A stretch of 64,000 bases of DNA, taken from JAFKKS01 sp050187875 (lineage in GTDB: Bacteria > Pseudomonadota > Alphaproteobacteria > Rhizobiales > Xanthobacteraceae). The position numbers and the translations under genes were made by a program. The stretch lies in the NCBI GenBank assembly GCA_050187875.1, contig JBFWXB010000006.1, positions 1 to 64,000 on the forward strand. Reading direction: 5' to 3'. This document shows, one piece after another, positions 49,437 through 58,212 of the stretch. Every line of letters begins with the position of its first letter. Within the stretch, counting starts at the first letter, position 1. The notes under the pieces were generated by a model. The model saw only the letters and a program-made list of their open reading frames with translations. It did no database searches and was not told the origin of the DNA.

Positions 49437-51185
49437 ATGGCGCGGCGATTCTTGATCGTCCTGATCAAGCCTTCTCACTATGACCGTGACGGTTACGTCA
49501 TCCAGTGGCTGCGCTCCACCATCCCCTCGAATAGCCTCGCGAGTGTCTACGGCCTGTTGGCGGAGTGTAATCGCGACCGCGTGCTTGGTCCTGACGTCGA
49601 GATCGCGATCGAGGCCTATGACGAGTGCAACACCATCATCGACGTCGCCGGTGCGGCGAAGCGGATCAAGCAAGCCGGCGGCGGCTTCGTCGGGCTGGTC
49701 GGTGTCCAATCCAACCAGTTTCCGCGTGCGCTTGATATCGGCCGCCAATTCCGCGCGCATGGCCTGCCGGTGGTGGTCGGCGGCTTCCATGTCAGCGGCT
49801 GCCTTTCGATGCTGCCGGAGTTGCCGGCCGACCTGAAAGAGGCGCAGTCGCTCGGCATCACGCTCTTCGCGGGCGAAGGCGAAGATGGCCGCATGGCGGG
49901 CCTTCTCCGCGACATCGATGCTGGCTGCGCCAAGCCCGTCTACAACTACTTGCGCGATTTGCCGGGGATGGAGGCAGCGACCTTCCCGATCCTGCCGCGC
50001 GACGTAGTCACGCGCGTCGCGGGCCACTATGCGAGTTTCGACGCCGGTCGCGGCTGCCCGTTCCAATGCAGCTTCTGCACCATCATCAACGTGCAGGGCC
50101 GCAAGTCGCGCTACCGCACGCCCGATGACGTCGAGGCGATCGTGCGCGCCAACGCGGCGCAGGGGGTGACGCGCTTCTTCGTCACCGACGACAATTTCGC
50201 GCGCAACAAGAACTGGGAGCCGATCCTCGACCGGCTGATCGTGTTGCGCGAGAAGGAAGGATTCAAAATCCGCCTGCTGCTGCAGGTGGACACGCTCTGC
50301 CACCGCATCCCCGGCTTTATCGAGAAGGCGGCGCGGGCAGGCTGCAACATGGTCTTCATCGGGCTCGAGAACATCAATCCCGAGTCCCTGATGGGCACGA
50401 AGAAGCGCCAGAACAAGATCTGGGAGTATCGCGAGATGCTCCAGGCCTGGCGCAAGGCCAAGGTGATGACCTGGGCCGGCTACATTCTCGGCTTCCCGAC
50501 CGACACGCCGGCCTCGATCAGGCGCGACATCGAGATCATCAAAAAAGAGCTGCCGATCGACATCCTCGAATTCTTCTGCCTGACACCACTGCCGGGCTCG
50601 GAGGATCACAAGACGCTGTTCATGAAGGGCGTCCCCATGGACCCCGACATGAACAAATACGATCTCGAGCATGTGCTGACCGCGCATGCGGCGATGTCGA
50701 AGGCGGAGTGGGAGGGCATCTATCGCGACGCGTGGAAGGTCTACTACACCGACGCGCATGTGGAGACGGTGCTCAAGCGCGGCGTCGCCAACGGCCTCAA
50801 TCCGCGCAAGATCGTCGACGCGGTGACGATCTTCTCCGGCGCGACGCGCATCGAGGATGTGCATCCGCTCCAGTTCGGCTTCTTCCGCCGCAAGGTGCGC
50901 ACGCAGCGCCGCTACGGCATGCCGATTGAAAGCGCGCTTGCGTTTTATCCGCGCCGCCTGATCGAGATCGGGATGTCAGTCGGACAATGGCTCGTGCTCG
51001 CGCGCCGCTATCGCAAGATCATGCGCGCGGTCTTGGCGGCGCCCGACGCGCACACCTACATGGATGAAGCGCTGCAGCCGCCGCGCCCGCAGGACGCCGA
51101 GCTTCCCCACTTCGTCCAGGTCTTCGCCGACAAGATTCCGAAGACGCACGGCGCGCCCACGCGCGAAATCGCGAGCGCGGGCTAG
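49437..51185 (+). CDS. B12-binding-type radical SAM protein, paralogue 2
   Basis: A 582-residue protein closely similar along its length to the one encoded at 14544-16346. Shared segments include VKPSHYD/IKPSHYD, VQSNQ, GGFHxSG, the Cys207-Cys211-Cys214 cluster in GRGCPFQCSFC, TIINVQGRKS and GSEDHKTLF. The domain order is the same: cobalamin-type Rossmann part, radical SAM core, then a long C-terminal part ending in a conserved-looking QPPRPQDAE. The reaction is unknown. The ATG at 49437 has GGAGGGG upstream. An inverted repeat and a class 5 repeat lie in its leader. Confidence 0.88.
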   Translation: MARRFLIVLIKPSHYDRDGYVIQWLRSTIPSNSLASVYGLLAECNRDRVLGPDVEIAIEAYDECNTIIDVAGAAKRIKQAGGGFVGLVGVQSNQFPRALDIGRQFRAHGLPVVVGGFHVSGCLSMLPELPADLKEAQSLGITLFAGEGEDGRMAGLLRDIDAGCAKPVYNYLRDLPGMEAATFPILPRDVVTRVAGHYASFDAGRGCPFQCSFCTIINVQGRKSRYRTPDDVEAIVRANAAQGVTRFFVTDDNFARNKNWEPILDRLIVLREKEGFKIRLLLQVDTLCHRIPGFIEKAARAGCNMVFIGLENINPESLMGTKKRQNKIWEYREMLQAWRKAKVMTWAGYILGFPTDTPASIRRDIEIIKKELPIDILEFFCLTPLPGSEDHKTLFMKGVPMDPDMNKYDLEHVLTAHAAMSKAEWEGIYRDAWKVYYTDAHVETVLKRGVANGLNPRKIVDAVTIFSGATRIEDVHPLQFGFFRRKVRTQRRYGMPIESALAFYPRRLIEIGMSVGQWLVLARRYRKIMRAVLAAPDAHTYMDEALQPPRPQDAELPHFVQVFADKIPKTHGAPTREIASAG

Positions 51186-51340
51186 TCCGAGGGCCGAACG
51201 CCTCCCGCCCAAACGTCATCGGGCCGCAGCGCATCTGCGCTGCGGTTTTCTCGCGCGGCCGGTCTTACGCCGCATTTGAACATTCCACGAAGTTCGTCGT
51301 TGACGAAAGGTTCCGCCTTGGGGGGACATAGAGGTGCCCC

Positions 51341-51649
51341 ATGCGCCGCTTTGCCTTTTTCATCGTGGTGTTCTTTGGCCTGACGACCGTCACGAATTGT
51401 TACGCCCATGACAGCTGGATTTCCCGTGGGCAGCTTCGCAACAGCGCTGGAGAGTGGTGTTGCGGGACGGGCGATTGCTTCGCCATTCCCTCAAGCAGCG
51501 TTCAGATGACCGGTCTCGGATACAAACTTTTTGGAATCGAGACCGTGCCCTTCAGTGAGGCGCAGCCGAGCCCGGATGGCGCGTTCTGGCGCTGCAAGCG
51601 CCCGGACGGATCGCGGCGCTGCTTTTTCGCGCCGCCGCCCGGGAGCTAA
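51341..51649 (+). CDS. Small secreted cysteine-rich protein
   Basis: A 102-residue exported protein. The signal peptide spans residues 1-22 (VTNCYA-H). The mature part has a fixed-looking pattern with HDSWISRGQ, GEWCCGTGDCF and CKRPDGSRRCFF, giving five or six cysteines that probably form disulfides in the periplasm. Similar small proteins are widespread in Rhizobiales but have no assigned role. It converges on plsY and ends seven bases before its stop. Confidence 0.8.
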   Translation: MRRFAFFIVVFFGLTTVTNCYAHDSWISRGQLRNSAGEWCCGTGDCFAIPSSSVQMTGLGYKLFGIETVPFSEAQPSPDGAFWRCKRPDGSRRCFFAPPPGS

Positions 51650-51655
51650 CGGGCC

Positions 51656-52285
51656 TCAAGTTGATGGAGCGGCGTCGGCCTTGTTGCCGATCTTGCCTTC
51701 CGTGCCTTTGAAGAGCCGCGCGATATTGGCGCGGTGCATGATGAAGACGAGCAACGTCAGGACGCCGAATAGGCGCGCCAACGCGCTGTCGCCCATCCAT
51801 CGCAGCACGAAGGGCATTGCTGCTGTCGCAATGAGGGCGGCAAGCGACGAGTAACGCGTCACGGCTGCGATCGTGAGCCAAATGACCGCGAAAACGGCGA
51901 CCGCAAGCCAGTGGAATCCCAGCAGGATGCCGATATAGGTCGCGACGCCCTTGCCGCCTTTGAATTTGAGCCAGACGGGAAACAGGTGGCCGAGAAAGAC
52001 CGCGAGGCCGGCGATCATCGCCAGCTCGCGGCCGCCAAAGTGATCGACCACCAGGACAGCCGCGGTTCCTTTCAGGATGTCGAAGAGAAGCGTCGCGGCG
52101 GCGAGCCCTTTGTGGCCCGTGCGCAGCACATTGGTCGCGCCGATATTGCCCGAGCCAATGCTGCGGATATCGGTGGTGCCGGCGAGCCGCGTGAGGATGA
52201 GGCCGAACGGAATCGAGCCCAGCAGATAACCGAACACGAAGGCGCCAAGCGCCTCAGGAAAAGAAAAGGTAAAGCCGCTGAACAT
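51656..52285 (-). CDS. plsY: Glycerol-3-phosphate acyltransferase PlsY
   Basis: A 209-residue membrane protein with about five transmembrane helices. The family motifs are GSGNIGATNV and KFKGGKGVAT. It transfers the acyl group from acyl-phosphate to glycerol-3-phosphate, giving lysophosphatidic acid. The gene usually sits between dprA and pyrC' in this block; here the radical SAM and small secreted genes lie between dprA and plsY. It follows pyrC' after 41 bases. Confidence 0.96.
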   Translation of the reverse strand: MFSGFTFSFPEALGAFVFGYLLGSIPFGLILTRLAGTTDIRSIGSGNIGATNVLRTGHKGLAAATLLFDILKGTAAVLVVDHFGGRELAMIAGLAVFLGHLFPVWLKFKGGKGVATYIGILLGFHWLAVAVFAVIWLTIAAVTRYSSLAALIATAAMPFVLRWMGDSALARLFGVLTLLVFIMHRANIARLFKGTEGKIGNKADAAPST

Positions 52286-52326
52286 CGTCCGGTCCCGGCG
52301 AAGCGCCGATCAGGCGTATCGGCCGA

Positions 52327-53631
52327 TCAAGCGTATTCGTAAGCCGTGCGGCCGGCAACGATGCTACGCACCACGCGACCCTGCAGGCGGGCCTCGTCGA
52401 ACGGCGTGTTCTTGCATTTCGATTTCAGCTTGGCGGGATCGAGCACCCATGGCGCGTCGAGATCGATGACGATGACGTCGGCGCGTGCACCGGGCTTCAG
52501 CGTGCCACCGGGGATGCCGAGAAGCTCCGCCGGCCGCGTCGACATCGCCTTGAGCAGCGTCGACAACTTGATATCGCCGCTATGCACGAGGCGCAGCGTT
52601 GCGGCGAGCATGGTCTCGAGCCCGACCGCGCCCGACGCCGCCTCGGCAAAGGGAAGGCGTTTCGTTTCGACGTCCTGCGGGTCGTGGTCGGACATCACGA
52701 CGTCGACCAATCCGGATGCGAGCGCAGCGACGAGGGCGCTGCGGTCGTTTTCCGTGCGCAACGGGGGGCGCATTTTGTAGAAGGTGCGATAGGCGCCGAT
52801 GTCGATCTCGTTGAGCGTGAGGTGATTGACGGAGGTGGCCGCACTGATCTTGAGGCCCGTCTCCTTGCCCCGTCGAATGACGTCGAGCGATTCCGCGCAG
52901 GTCACCGATGCCGCATGATAGCGGCCGCCATCATTCGCGATGAGGCGCAGGTCCCGCTCCAGGACGATCGTCTCGGCAGCCGAGGGAATGCCGATGAGCC
53001 CGAGCCGCGCGGCGAATGCGCCCTCGTTCATGACCCCGTCGCCGACGAGGTTGGCATCCTCGGTATAATGGACGATCAGTGCGTCGAAATCCTGCGAGTA
53101 GGCGAGCGCGCGACGCATGATCTGCGCATTGGCGACGCTGCGCGCGCCATCGGTGAAGGCGACCGCGCCGGCGGCCTTGAGGAGGCCGATCTCGGTCATC
53201 TCCTTGCCGGCGAGGCCTTTCGTCAGCGCCGCCATTGGGTGCACGTTGACGACCGCCGTGTCGCGGGCGCGGCGCAGGACGAAGTCGACAATCGCGGGGT
53301 CGTCGATCACCGGCGACGTGTCCGGCTGGCAGACGATCGTGGTGACGCCGCCCGCCGCGGCGGCATAGCTTGCGGAGGCAAGCGTCTCGCGATGCTCGGC
53401 GCCCGGCTCGCCGACGAAGGCGCGCATGTCGATCAAGCCCGGTGCGATGACATGGCCGGTGCAGTCAATCGTCTCCGTGCCGTCCGGCACGCCGGAGGTG
53501 CGGATACCCTGCTGCGCCTCGCGGATCACGCCGTCGGCGATCAGCACGTCGCCATGCATATCGAGGTCGCGCGACGGATCGATGATGCGCGCGTTGGCGA
53601 GGAGGAGGGGACGAGGCTCGTGCAGCGCCAT
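52327..53631 (-). CDS. Dihydroorotase-like protein PyrC' without the HxH metal motif
   Basis: A 434-residue amidohydrolase-fold protein next to pyrB. The usual DxHxHxRxPG motif reads DMRAFVGEPG (Asp68 onward): both metal-binding His and the Arg are replaced. The other motifs are partly kept (HPMAALTKG, HYTEDANL, SDHDP, RPAELLGIPGGTLKPG). This matches the non-catalytic dihydroorotase homologues that are structural partners of aspartate transcarbamoylase in Pseudomonas. A working dihydroorotase should be encoded elsewhere. The gene starts six bases after the pyrB stop, so the two are translated together. Confidence 0.9.
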   Translation of the reverse strand: MALHEPRPLLLANARIIDPSRDLDMHGDVLIADGVIREAQQGIRTSGVPDGTETIDCTGHVIAPGLIDMRAFVGEPGAEHRETLASASYAAAAGGVTTIVCQPDTSPVIDDPAIVDFVLRRARDTAVVNVHPMAALTKGLAGKEMTEIGLLKAAGAVAFTDGARSVANAQIMRRALAYSQDFDALIVHYTEDANLVGDGVMNEGAFAARLGLIGIPSAAETIVLERDLRLIANDGGRYHAASVTCAESLDVIRRGKETGLKISAATSVNHLTLNEIDIGAYRTFYKMRPPLRTENDRSALVAALASGLVDVVMSDHDPQDVETKRLPFAEAASGAVGLETMLAATLRLVHSGDIKLSTLLKAMSTRPAELLGIPGGTLKPGARADVIVIDLDAPWVLDPAKLKSKCKNTPFDEARLQGRVVRSIVAGRTAYEYA

Positions 53632-53637
53632 CAGCTC

Positions 53638-54591
53638 TCACGCATTCGGCAGGCTGCGCGACAGGGCTTCGAGCACGGCCATGCGCACCGCGACGCCCAT
53701 CTCCACCTGCTGGCGGATGATCGACTGCGCGCCGTCTGCGACCGCAGAGTCGATCTCGACGCCGCGGTTCATCGGGCCGGGATGCATCACCAGTGCGTCC
53801 GGCTTCGCGTAGCGCAGCTTCGCCTGGTCGAGGCCGTAGAAGCGGAAATATTCCTGGACGGAAGGCACGAACGAGCCATTCATGCGCTCGCGCTGCAGGC
53901 GCAGCATCATGACGATGTCGGCGCCGGCGAGCCCTTCGCGCATGTCGCGCATCACTTCGACGCCGAACTGCTCGATGCCCGGCGGCAGCAGCGTCGCCGG
54001 CGCCACCACCCGCACCCGCGCGCCCAGCGCGTTGAGCAGCACGATGTTGGAGCGCGCGACGCGCGAATGCAGGATGTCGCCGCAGATGACGACGACGAGC
54101 CCTTCGATGCGGCCCTTGTTGCGGCGGATGGTCAGCGCGTCGAGGAGCGCTTGGGTCGGATGTTCATGTGCGCCGTCGCCGGCGTTTACAACCGACCCGT
54201 CGACCTTCTGCGCCAAGAGCGCGACCGCGCCCGATGCGTGATGACGCACCACAAGGAGGTCGGGATGCATCGCATTGAGCGTCATCGCCGTGTCGAGCAG
54301 CGTCTCGCCCTTCTTGATGGACGAGATGCCGACCGACATGTTCATCACGTCGGCGCCGAGCCGCTTGCCCGCCAATTCGAACGAGGATTGCGTGCGGGTC
54401 GAGACTTCGAAGAAGAGGTTGATCAGCGTCCGCCCGCGCAGTGTCGTGCGTTTTTTCTCGATCTGGCGGTTGAGGACGACGAATTCCTCGGCGAGATCGA
54501 GGAGGCCGGTGATCTCGTCATGGGAAAGCCCCTCGATGCCCAGCAAATGACGCCGGTTGAGGACAAACGAGGACTTCGAGGCGATGTTCAT
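53638..54591 (-). CDS. pyrB: Aspartate carbamoyltransferase catalytic subunit
   Basis: A 317-residue enzyme that joins carbamoyl phosphate and aspartate in pyrimidine synthesis. The carbamoyl-phosphate site is FFEVSTRTQSSFE; HPTQALLDAL and HPGPMNRGVEID are family signatures. It lacks the regulatory PyrI partner and is paired with PyrC', as in class A transcarbamoylases. It is the first gene of the pyrB-pyrC' pair. Confidence 0.97.
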   Translation of the reverse strand: MNIASKSSFVLNRRHLLGIEGLSHDEITGLLDLAEEFVVLNRQIEKKRTTLRGRTLINLFFEVSTRTQSSFELAGKRLGADVMNMSVGISSIKKGETLLDTAMTLNAMHPDLLVVRHHASGAVALLAQKVDGSVVNAGDGAHEHPTQALLDALTIRRNKGRIEGLVVVICGDILHSRVARSNIVLLNALGARVRVVAPATLLPPGIEQFGVEVMRDMREGLAGADIVMMLRLQRERMNGSFVPSVQEYFRFYGLDQAKLRYAKPDALVMHPGPMNRGVEIDSAVADGAQSIIRQQVEMGVAVRMAVLEALSRSLPNA

Positions 54592-54734
54592 TAAAGCGGT
54601 GTCTATAGGAGCCTATCGCGCAGGGAGCAAGTCTCACGACGCCTCATCCACAAACGGCCGCGGTCGCGAACGAATGACGAAAAGTTCATCGCCGACCGGA
54701 ACGGCGGCAAGCGCAGCGGGGTTATTGTCAGAGG

Positions 54735-54768
54735 GAGCGGTGCGGTGCAGGGAAAGCCCGCACCGCTC
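54735..54768 (+). promoter_or_regulatory. 11-base-pair leader hairpin
   Basis: GAGCGGTGCGG (54735-54745) and CCGCACCGCTC (54758-54768) pair perfectly around 12 bases, 31 bases before the start of the small secreted protein at 54800. There is no T-run after it, so it is either a leader RNA structure or the end of an unseen transcript. Confidence 0.45.
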
Positions 54769-54799
54769 TGTGTGTTGGGGCTATCAACGGAGATGAACG

Positions 54800-55186
54800 A
54801 TGAGGATGGTTTCTCGCCCGGCGCTTTGGGCCTACGGCATCGGCGCGGCCCTTGCATGCGGCGTGTTCTCGGCGGCCTCGGCTGCGCCTGGCGCTCCCCT
54901 GAGCGCGGGCTTCCGCGCGCCCGATGGGGGGGTGGTGCAAGTCGCGTCGCGCAAGAAATATCGTCACCACAGGCGTCGCCATGTGACCGGCGGCGGCTCC
55001 TACGAATTCGACCGCGGCTGGCGCGGCCGTTACCATGACAATGTCGGCTCCCTCGGTCAGGACGGTTATGGCTACGGCTACAACCGTTTCAGCGGTCAGC
55101 GTTATCAGAGCTGCGTTTTCGACGAAGGCTACGGTCGGACGCGGCCTTGCGATGCGGGCGGCGGCGGTGGCGGCAGCCGCAACTGA
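54800..55186 (+). CDS. Small secreted Gly/Arg/Tyr-rich protein
   Basis: A 128-residue exported protein with a signal peptide (residues 1-28, AASA-A). The mature part is basic (KKYRHHRRRH) and then rich in Gly, Tyr and Arg, with YGYGYNRFSGQRYQSC and a final GGGGGG-SRN tail. Two cysteines (SCVF and PCDA) may form a disulfide. No family function is known. GGAG lies upstream of the ATG and a strong hairpin precedes it. Confidence 0.78.
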   Translation: MRMVSRPALWAYGIGAALACGVFSAASAAPGAPLSAGFRAPDGGVVQVASRKKYRHHRRRHVTGGGSYEFDRGWRGRYHDNVGSLGQDGYGYGYNRFSGQRYQSCVFDEGYGRTRPCDAGGGGGGSRN

Positions 55187-55224
55187 CGCGCGGCGAAGAA
55201 TTGGGACGATCGCTTCTTCGAGCC

Positions 55225-55707
55225 TCAGCCCCGCTCGCGCGTGAGATAGGCGAGGCGGTCGAGCGCACCTTGTAGGATGAAGACGGCGGCGTGCTGATCG
55301 ATCACTTCAGCGCGCCGCCGTCGCCGCATATCGGCGGCGATGAGCTCGCGCTCGGCGGCGACTGTTGAAAGCCGCTCGTCCCACAATCCGATGGGCAGGG
55401 CCGTGAGCCGCGACAGGTTGCGGGCGAAGGCGCGGGTAGACTGAACGCGCGGCCCCTCGCTGCCGTCCATGTTCAGCGGCAGGCCGAGGACCAGTCCCAC
55501 GGCATTGCGTTCGCCCGCAAGTGCGAGAATGCGGCCGGCGTCGCTCGAGAAATTCTTGCGTGCGATCGTCTCGACGCCCGTGGCAAGCCGGCGATCCGCG
55601 TCGCTTGCCGCGACCCCGATCGTCTTGGTTCCGAGATCGAGACCGAGAAGCGCGCCACGGAGCGGCAACGCGGTGAAGGCTTCGACCAAGGGCAGGGGCG
55701 TGCTCAC
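55225..55707 (-). CDS. ruvX: Putative pre-16S rRNA nuclease / Holliday junction resolvase-like (RuvX/YqgF)
   Basis: A 160-residue RNase H-fold protein. It has LLGLDLGTKTIGVA at the front, GLPLNMDGSEGPR, and DERLSTVAAE and DQHAAVFILQ at the end, giving the acidic pocket of the YqgF family. It matures the 5' end of 16S rRNA in E. coli. The GTG at 55707 gives the normal family length; an ATG at 55773 would add 22 residues of low-complexity sequence. It lies between the small secreted gene and gatC block. Confidence 0.92.
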   Translation of the reverse strand: MSTPLPLVEAFTALPLRGALLGLDLGTKTIGVAASDADRRLATGVETIARKNFSSDAGRILALAGERNAVGLVLGLPLNMDGSEGPRVQSTRAFARNLSRLTALPIGLWDERLSTVAAERELIAADMRRRRRAEVIDQHAAVFILQGALDRLAYLTRERG

Positions 55708-55798
55708 TAGGGCCTCGTGATGCGAGGATCGCCGGCGTTGGCGGGATTCATCAGGAGGCGGCCGGGCATTCATTGTCCCATCTAACGCGGCGTTAAGG

Positions 55799-55813
55799 TT
55801 AACGAAAGATTAC
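55799..55813. promoter_or_regulatory. CtrA-like box between ruvX and the next gene
   Basis: TTAA, seven bases, TTAC: seven of eight consensus positions, in the divergent region between ruvX and the membrane-anchored gene 55873-56286. It lies 60 bases before the latter. Confidence 0.35.
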
Positions 55814-55872
55814 CATCGCTTTCACCGCCGGCGCCGGGGAATAGTACCTCCGCACCATTTGCGGCGACGATC

Positions 55873-56286
55873 ATGCGAAGGGCTACCCGAGGCGATCTCC
55901 TTGAGCTGGCACCGAATGTTATTCGGTTGCCGGACGCGCTGCCGTTCGAGCCGGCCGGATTCGAGCCGGTGCAGCGAAAGGACGCGAGCGCGCTCAGCAT
56001 CGTGCCGCGTCTGGAGAATGGCCTGCGTCCGGAAGAGGCTGTCGCACCGGTCGAAAGCAAAGCGGCCCATGATCGCGTCGCGCAAATCGCCCGTGACATC
56101 GTCGAAATCCATCGCGCCTGCGCAACCTTGGCGCTGGACGAGCCGGCCGCGCCCGCGCCAACCGTGCGCCGGCGCGAGGCGTCGCGCACGGCCGAATGGC
56201 TGCCGATCGTCATCGGCGGCATCATTGGCGTGTTGGTCATGTTCGCATCCACGATCGCGGCGCTCGTCGTCAGCCTGACCCGCTAG
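55873..56286 (+). CDS. Membrane-anchored small protein of unknown function
   Basis: A 137-residue protein. The first 105 residues are soluble and helix-prone, and residues 108-134 (AEWLPIVIGGIIGVLVMFAS region) form a single C-terminal transmembrane helix. It has no recognised motif. Codon use is GC-rich in the third position like its neighbours, which supports a real gene. It is upstream of gatC by 69 bases and transcribed with it in the same direction. A CtrA-like box lies upstream. Confidence 0.7.
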   Translation: MRRATRGDLLELAPNVIRLPDALPFEPAGFEPVQRKDASALSIVPRLENGLRPEEAVAPVESKAAHDRVAQIARDIVEIHRACATLALDEPAAPAPTVRRREASRTAEWLPIVIGGIIGVLVMFASTIAALVVSLTR

Positions 56287-56355
56287 GGGCCGTTGCGGCG
56301 GCGAAGGCCCCTCTGCTATAGCCCCGCTCGTTCCAACGGCTTTCTCGGGATCATC

Positions 56356-56643
56356 ATGTCCGTCGACGCGGCGACAGTCCGGCGTATTGCACATTTGGCG
56401 CGCATCGACGTGGCCGACGACGAGATCGAGCATCTGCGCGGTGAGCTCAACGCCATCATCGCCTTTGTCGAGCAGCTTTCCGCCGTCGATGTGGCCGGTG
56501 TCGAGCCGATGCGCTCGGTCACGCCCATGCAGCTGCCGATGCGCGAGGACATGGTGACCGACGGCGGCATCGCCGACGACGTGCTCAAGAACGCGCCGGC
56601 GCGCGAGGATCATTTCTTCGTCGTGCCGAAGGTGGTGGAGTGA
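56356..56643 (+). CDS. gatC: Asp/Glu-tRNA amidotransferase subunit C
   Basis: A 95-residue small subunit of the GatCAB complex, with VRRIAHLARIDVADDEIEHLRGELNAI at the start and DHFFVVPKVVE at the end. It stabilises GatA and bridges it to GatB. gatA starts 61 bases downstream. The ATG at 56356 is the family start. Confidence 0.96.
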   Translation: MSVDAATVRRIAHLARIDVADDEIEHLRGELNAIIAFVEQLSAVDVAGVEPMRSVTPMQLPMREDMVTDGGIADDVLKNAPAREDHFFVVPKVVE

Positions 56644-56704
56644 CCATGACCGTTTCCGCCCGTTTCCTTCGGCCTGGCGTTGCGGCCGCAATGAGGATCG
56701 CCAC

Positions 56705-58180
56705 TTGAGCGACCTCACGTCACTGACGATCACACAGGCGCGCCGCGCGTTGACGCAAAAGGAGGTCAGCGCGGTCGAGCTGACCGACGCGCATCTTGCG
56801 GCGATGGAGGCGGCGCGCGGGCTGAATGCCTTCGTCACGGAGACACCGGATCGCGCACGCGCGATGGCGCGGGACTCGGACGCGCGGATCGCGCGCGGCG
56901 AGGTCCGCCCGCTCGAGGGCATCCCGATCGCCGTGAAAGACATGTTCTGTACCGCAGACGTGCGCACGACCGCCGGCTCGCGGATCCTTTCCGACTTCAC
57001 GCCGACATATGAATCGACGGTCTCCTCGCAGCTCTGGCGCGACGGTGGCGTCCTGCTCGGCAAGACCAACTGCGATGAATTCGCGATGGGCTCGTCGAAC
57101 GAGACGTCGTTCTTCGGCCCGGCGCTTTCACCGTGGCGGCGCGAGGGTGCGAACACGCCGCTCGTGCCCGGCGGCTCGTCCGGCGGATCGGCCGCTGCGG
57201 TCGCGGCACGCATTGCGCTTGGCGCGACGGGAACCGACACCGGCGGTTCGATCCGTCAGCCTGCCGCGTTCACCGGCATCGTCGGCATGAAGCCGACCTA
57301 TGGGCGCTGCTCGCGCTGGGGCATCGTCGCCTTCGCCTCGTCGCTCGATCAGGCGGGGCCTTTTGCGCGCAGCGTGTCGGATGCGGCGCTGCTGCTGCGC
57401 TCGATGGCCGGTCACGACGCGAAGGATTCCACGTCGGCGGACCGGCCGGTGCCGGACTACGAGAAAGCGGTGGGCCGCTCGGTGCGCGGCATGAAGATCG
57501 GCATCCCGAAGGAATATCGCGTCGACGGCATGCCGGCGGACATCGAGGCGCTGTGGGAGCAGGGCAGGGCGTGGCTGCGTGCGGCCGGCGCCGAGCTCGT
57601 CGAAGTGTCGTTGCCGCATACGAAATACGCGCTGCCGGCCTACTACATCGTCGCGCCCGCGGAGGCCTCGTCGAACCTCGCGCGCTATGACGGCGTGCGC
57701 TACGGGTTGCGGGTGCCCGGCCGTGACGTCACGGATCAATATCAAAAGACGCGCGCCGCCGGCTTCGGTGCTGAAGTGCGGCGCCGCGTGATGATCGGCA
57801 CCTACGTTCTCTCCTCGGGCTATTATGACGCGTATTATCTGCGCGCGCAGCAGGTTCGTACGCTGATCAAGAAAGACTTCGAGGACTGCTTCGCCGCCGG
57901 CGTCGACGCTATGCTCACGCCGGCGACGCCGACCGCGGCGTTCGGCATCGGCGAGCGCGGCGGCAGCAACCCCGTCGAGATGTATCTCAACGACGTCTTC
58001 ACGGTGACGGTCAACATGGCGGGGCTGCCGGGAATTTCGGTGCCGGCGGGACGCGACTCTCAAGGCCTGCCGCTCGGATTGCAGCTGATCGGACGCCCGT
58101 TCGACGAGCAGACGTTGTTCGCCCTCGGCGCGGTGATCGAAGACGCGGCCGGCCCGATCGCGCCAACGCGCTGGTGGTGA
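56705..58180 (+). CDS. gatA: Asp/Glu-tRNA amidotransferase subunit A
   Basis: A 491-residue amidase. The Ser-cisSer-Lys triad is complete: Lys78 in IAVKDMF, cis-Ser158 in PGGSSGGS and nucleophile Ser182 in TDTGGSIR. It releases ammonia from glutamine and passes it to GatB, which converts Glu-tRNA-Gln or Asp-tRNA-Asn. The start is a TTG at 56705 with AGGA upstream. gatC precedes it. gatB lies further on after two small genes. Confidence 0.97.
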   Translation: MSDLTSLTITQARRALTQKEVSAVELTDAHLAAMEAARGLNAFVTETPDRARAMARDSDARIARGEVRPLEGIPIAVKDMFCTADVRTTAGSRILSDFTPTYESTVSSQLWRDGGVLLGKTNCDEFAMGSSNETSFFGPALSPWRREGANTPLVPGGSSGGSAAAVAARIALGATGTDTGGSIRQPAAFTGIVGMKPTYGRCSRWGIVAFASSLDQAGPFARSVSDAALLLRSMAGHDAKDSTSADRPVPDYEKAVGRSVRGMKIGIPKEYRVDGMPADIEALWEQGRAWLRAAGAELVEVSLPHTKYALPAYYIVAPAEASSNLARYDGVRYGLRVPGRDVTDQYQKTRAAGFGAEVRRRVMIGTYVLSSGYYDAYYLRAQQVRTLIKKDFEDCFAAGVDAMLTPATPTAAFGIGERGGSNPVEMYLNDVFTVTVNMAGLPGISVPAGRDSQGLPLGLQLIGRPFDEQTLFALGAVIEDAAGPIAPTRWW

Positions 58181-58212
58181 TCGGCGCCGTCGCTAAGCCG
58201 GAAAGGTAAACG

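Noticed and set aside
52582..54594. 670-codon plus-strand open frame across pyrC' and pyrB
   Set aside because: It spans two well-identified genes on the other strand and shows no domain; an expected artefact at high GC.
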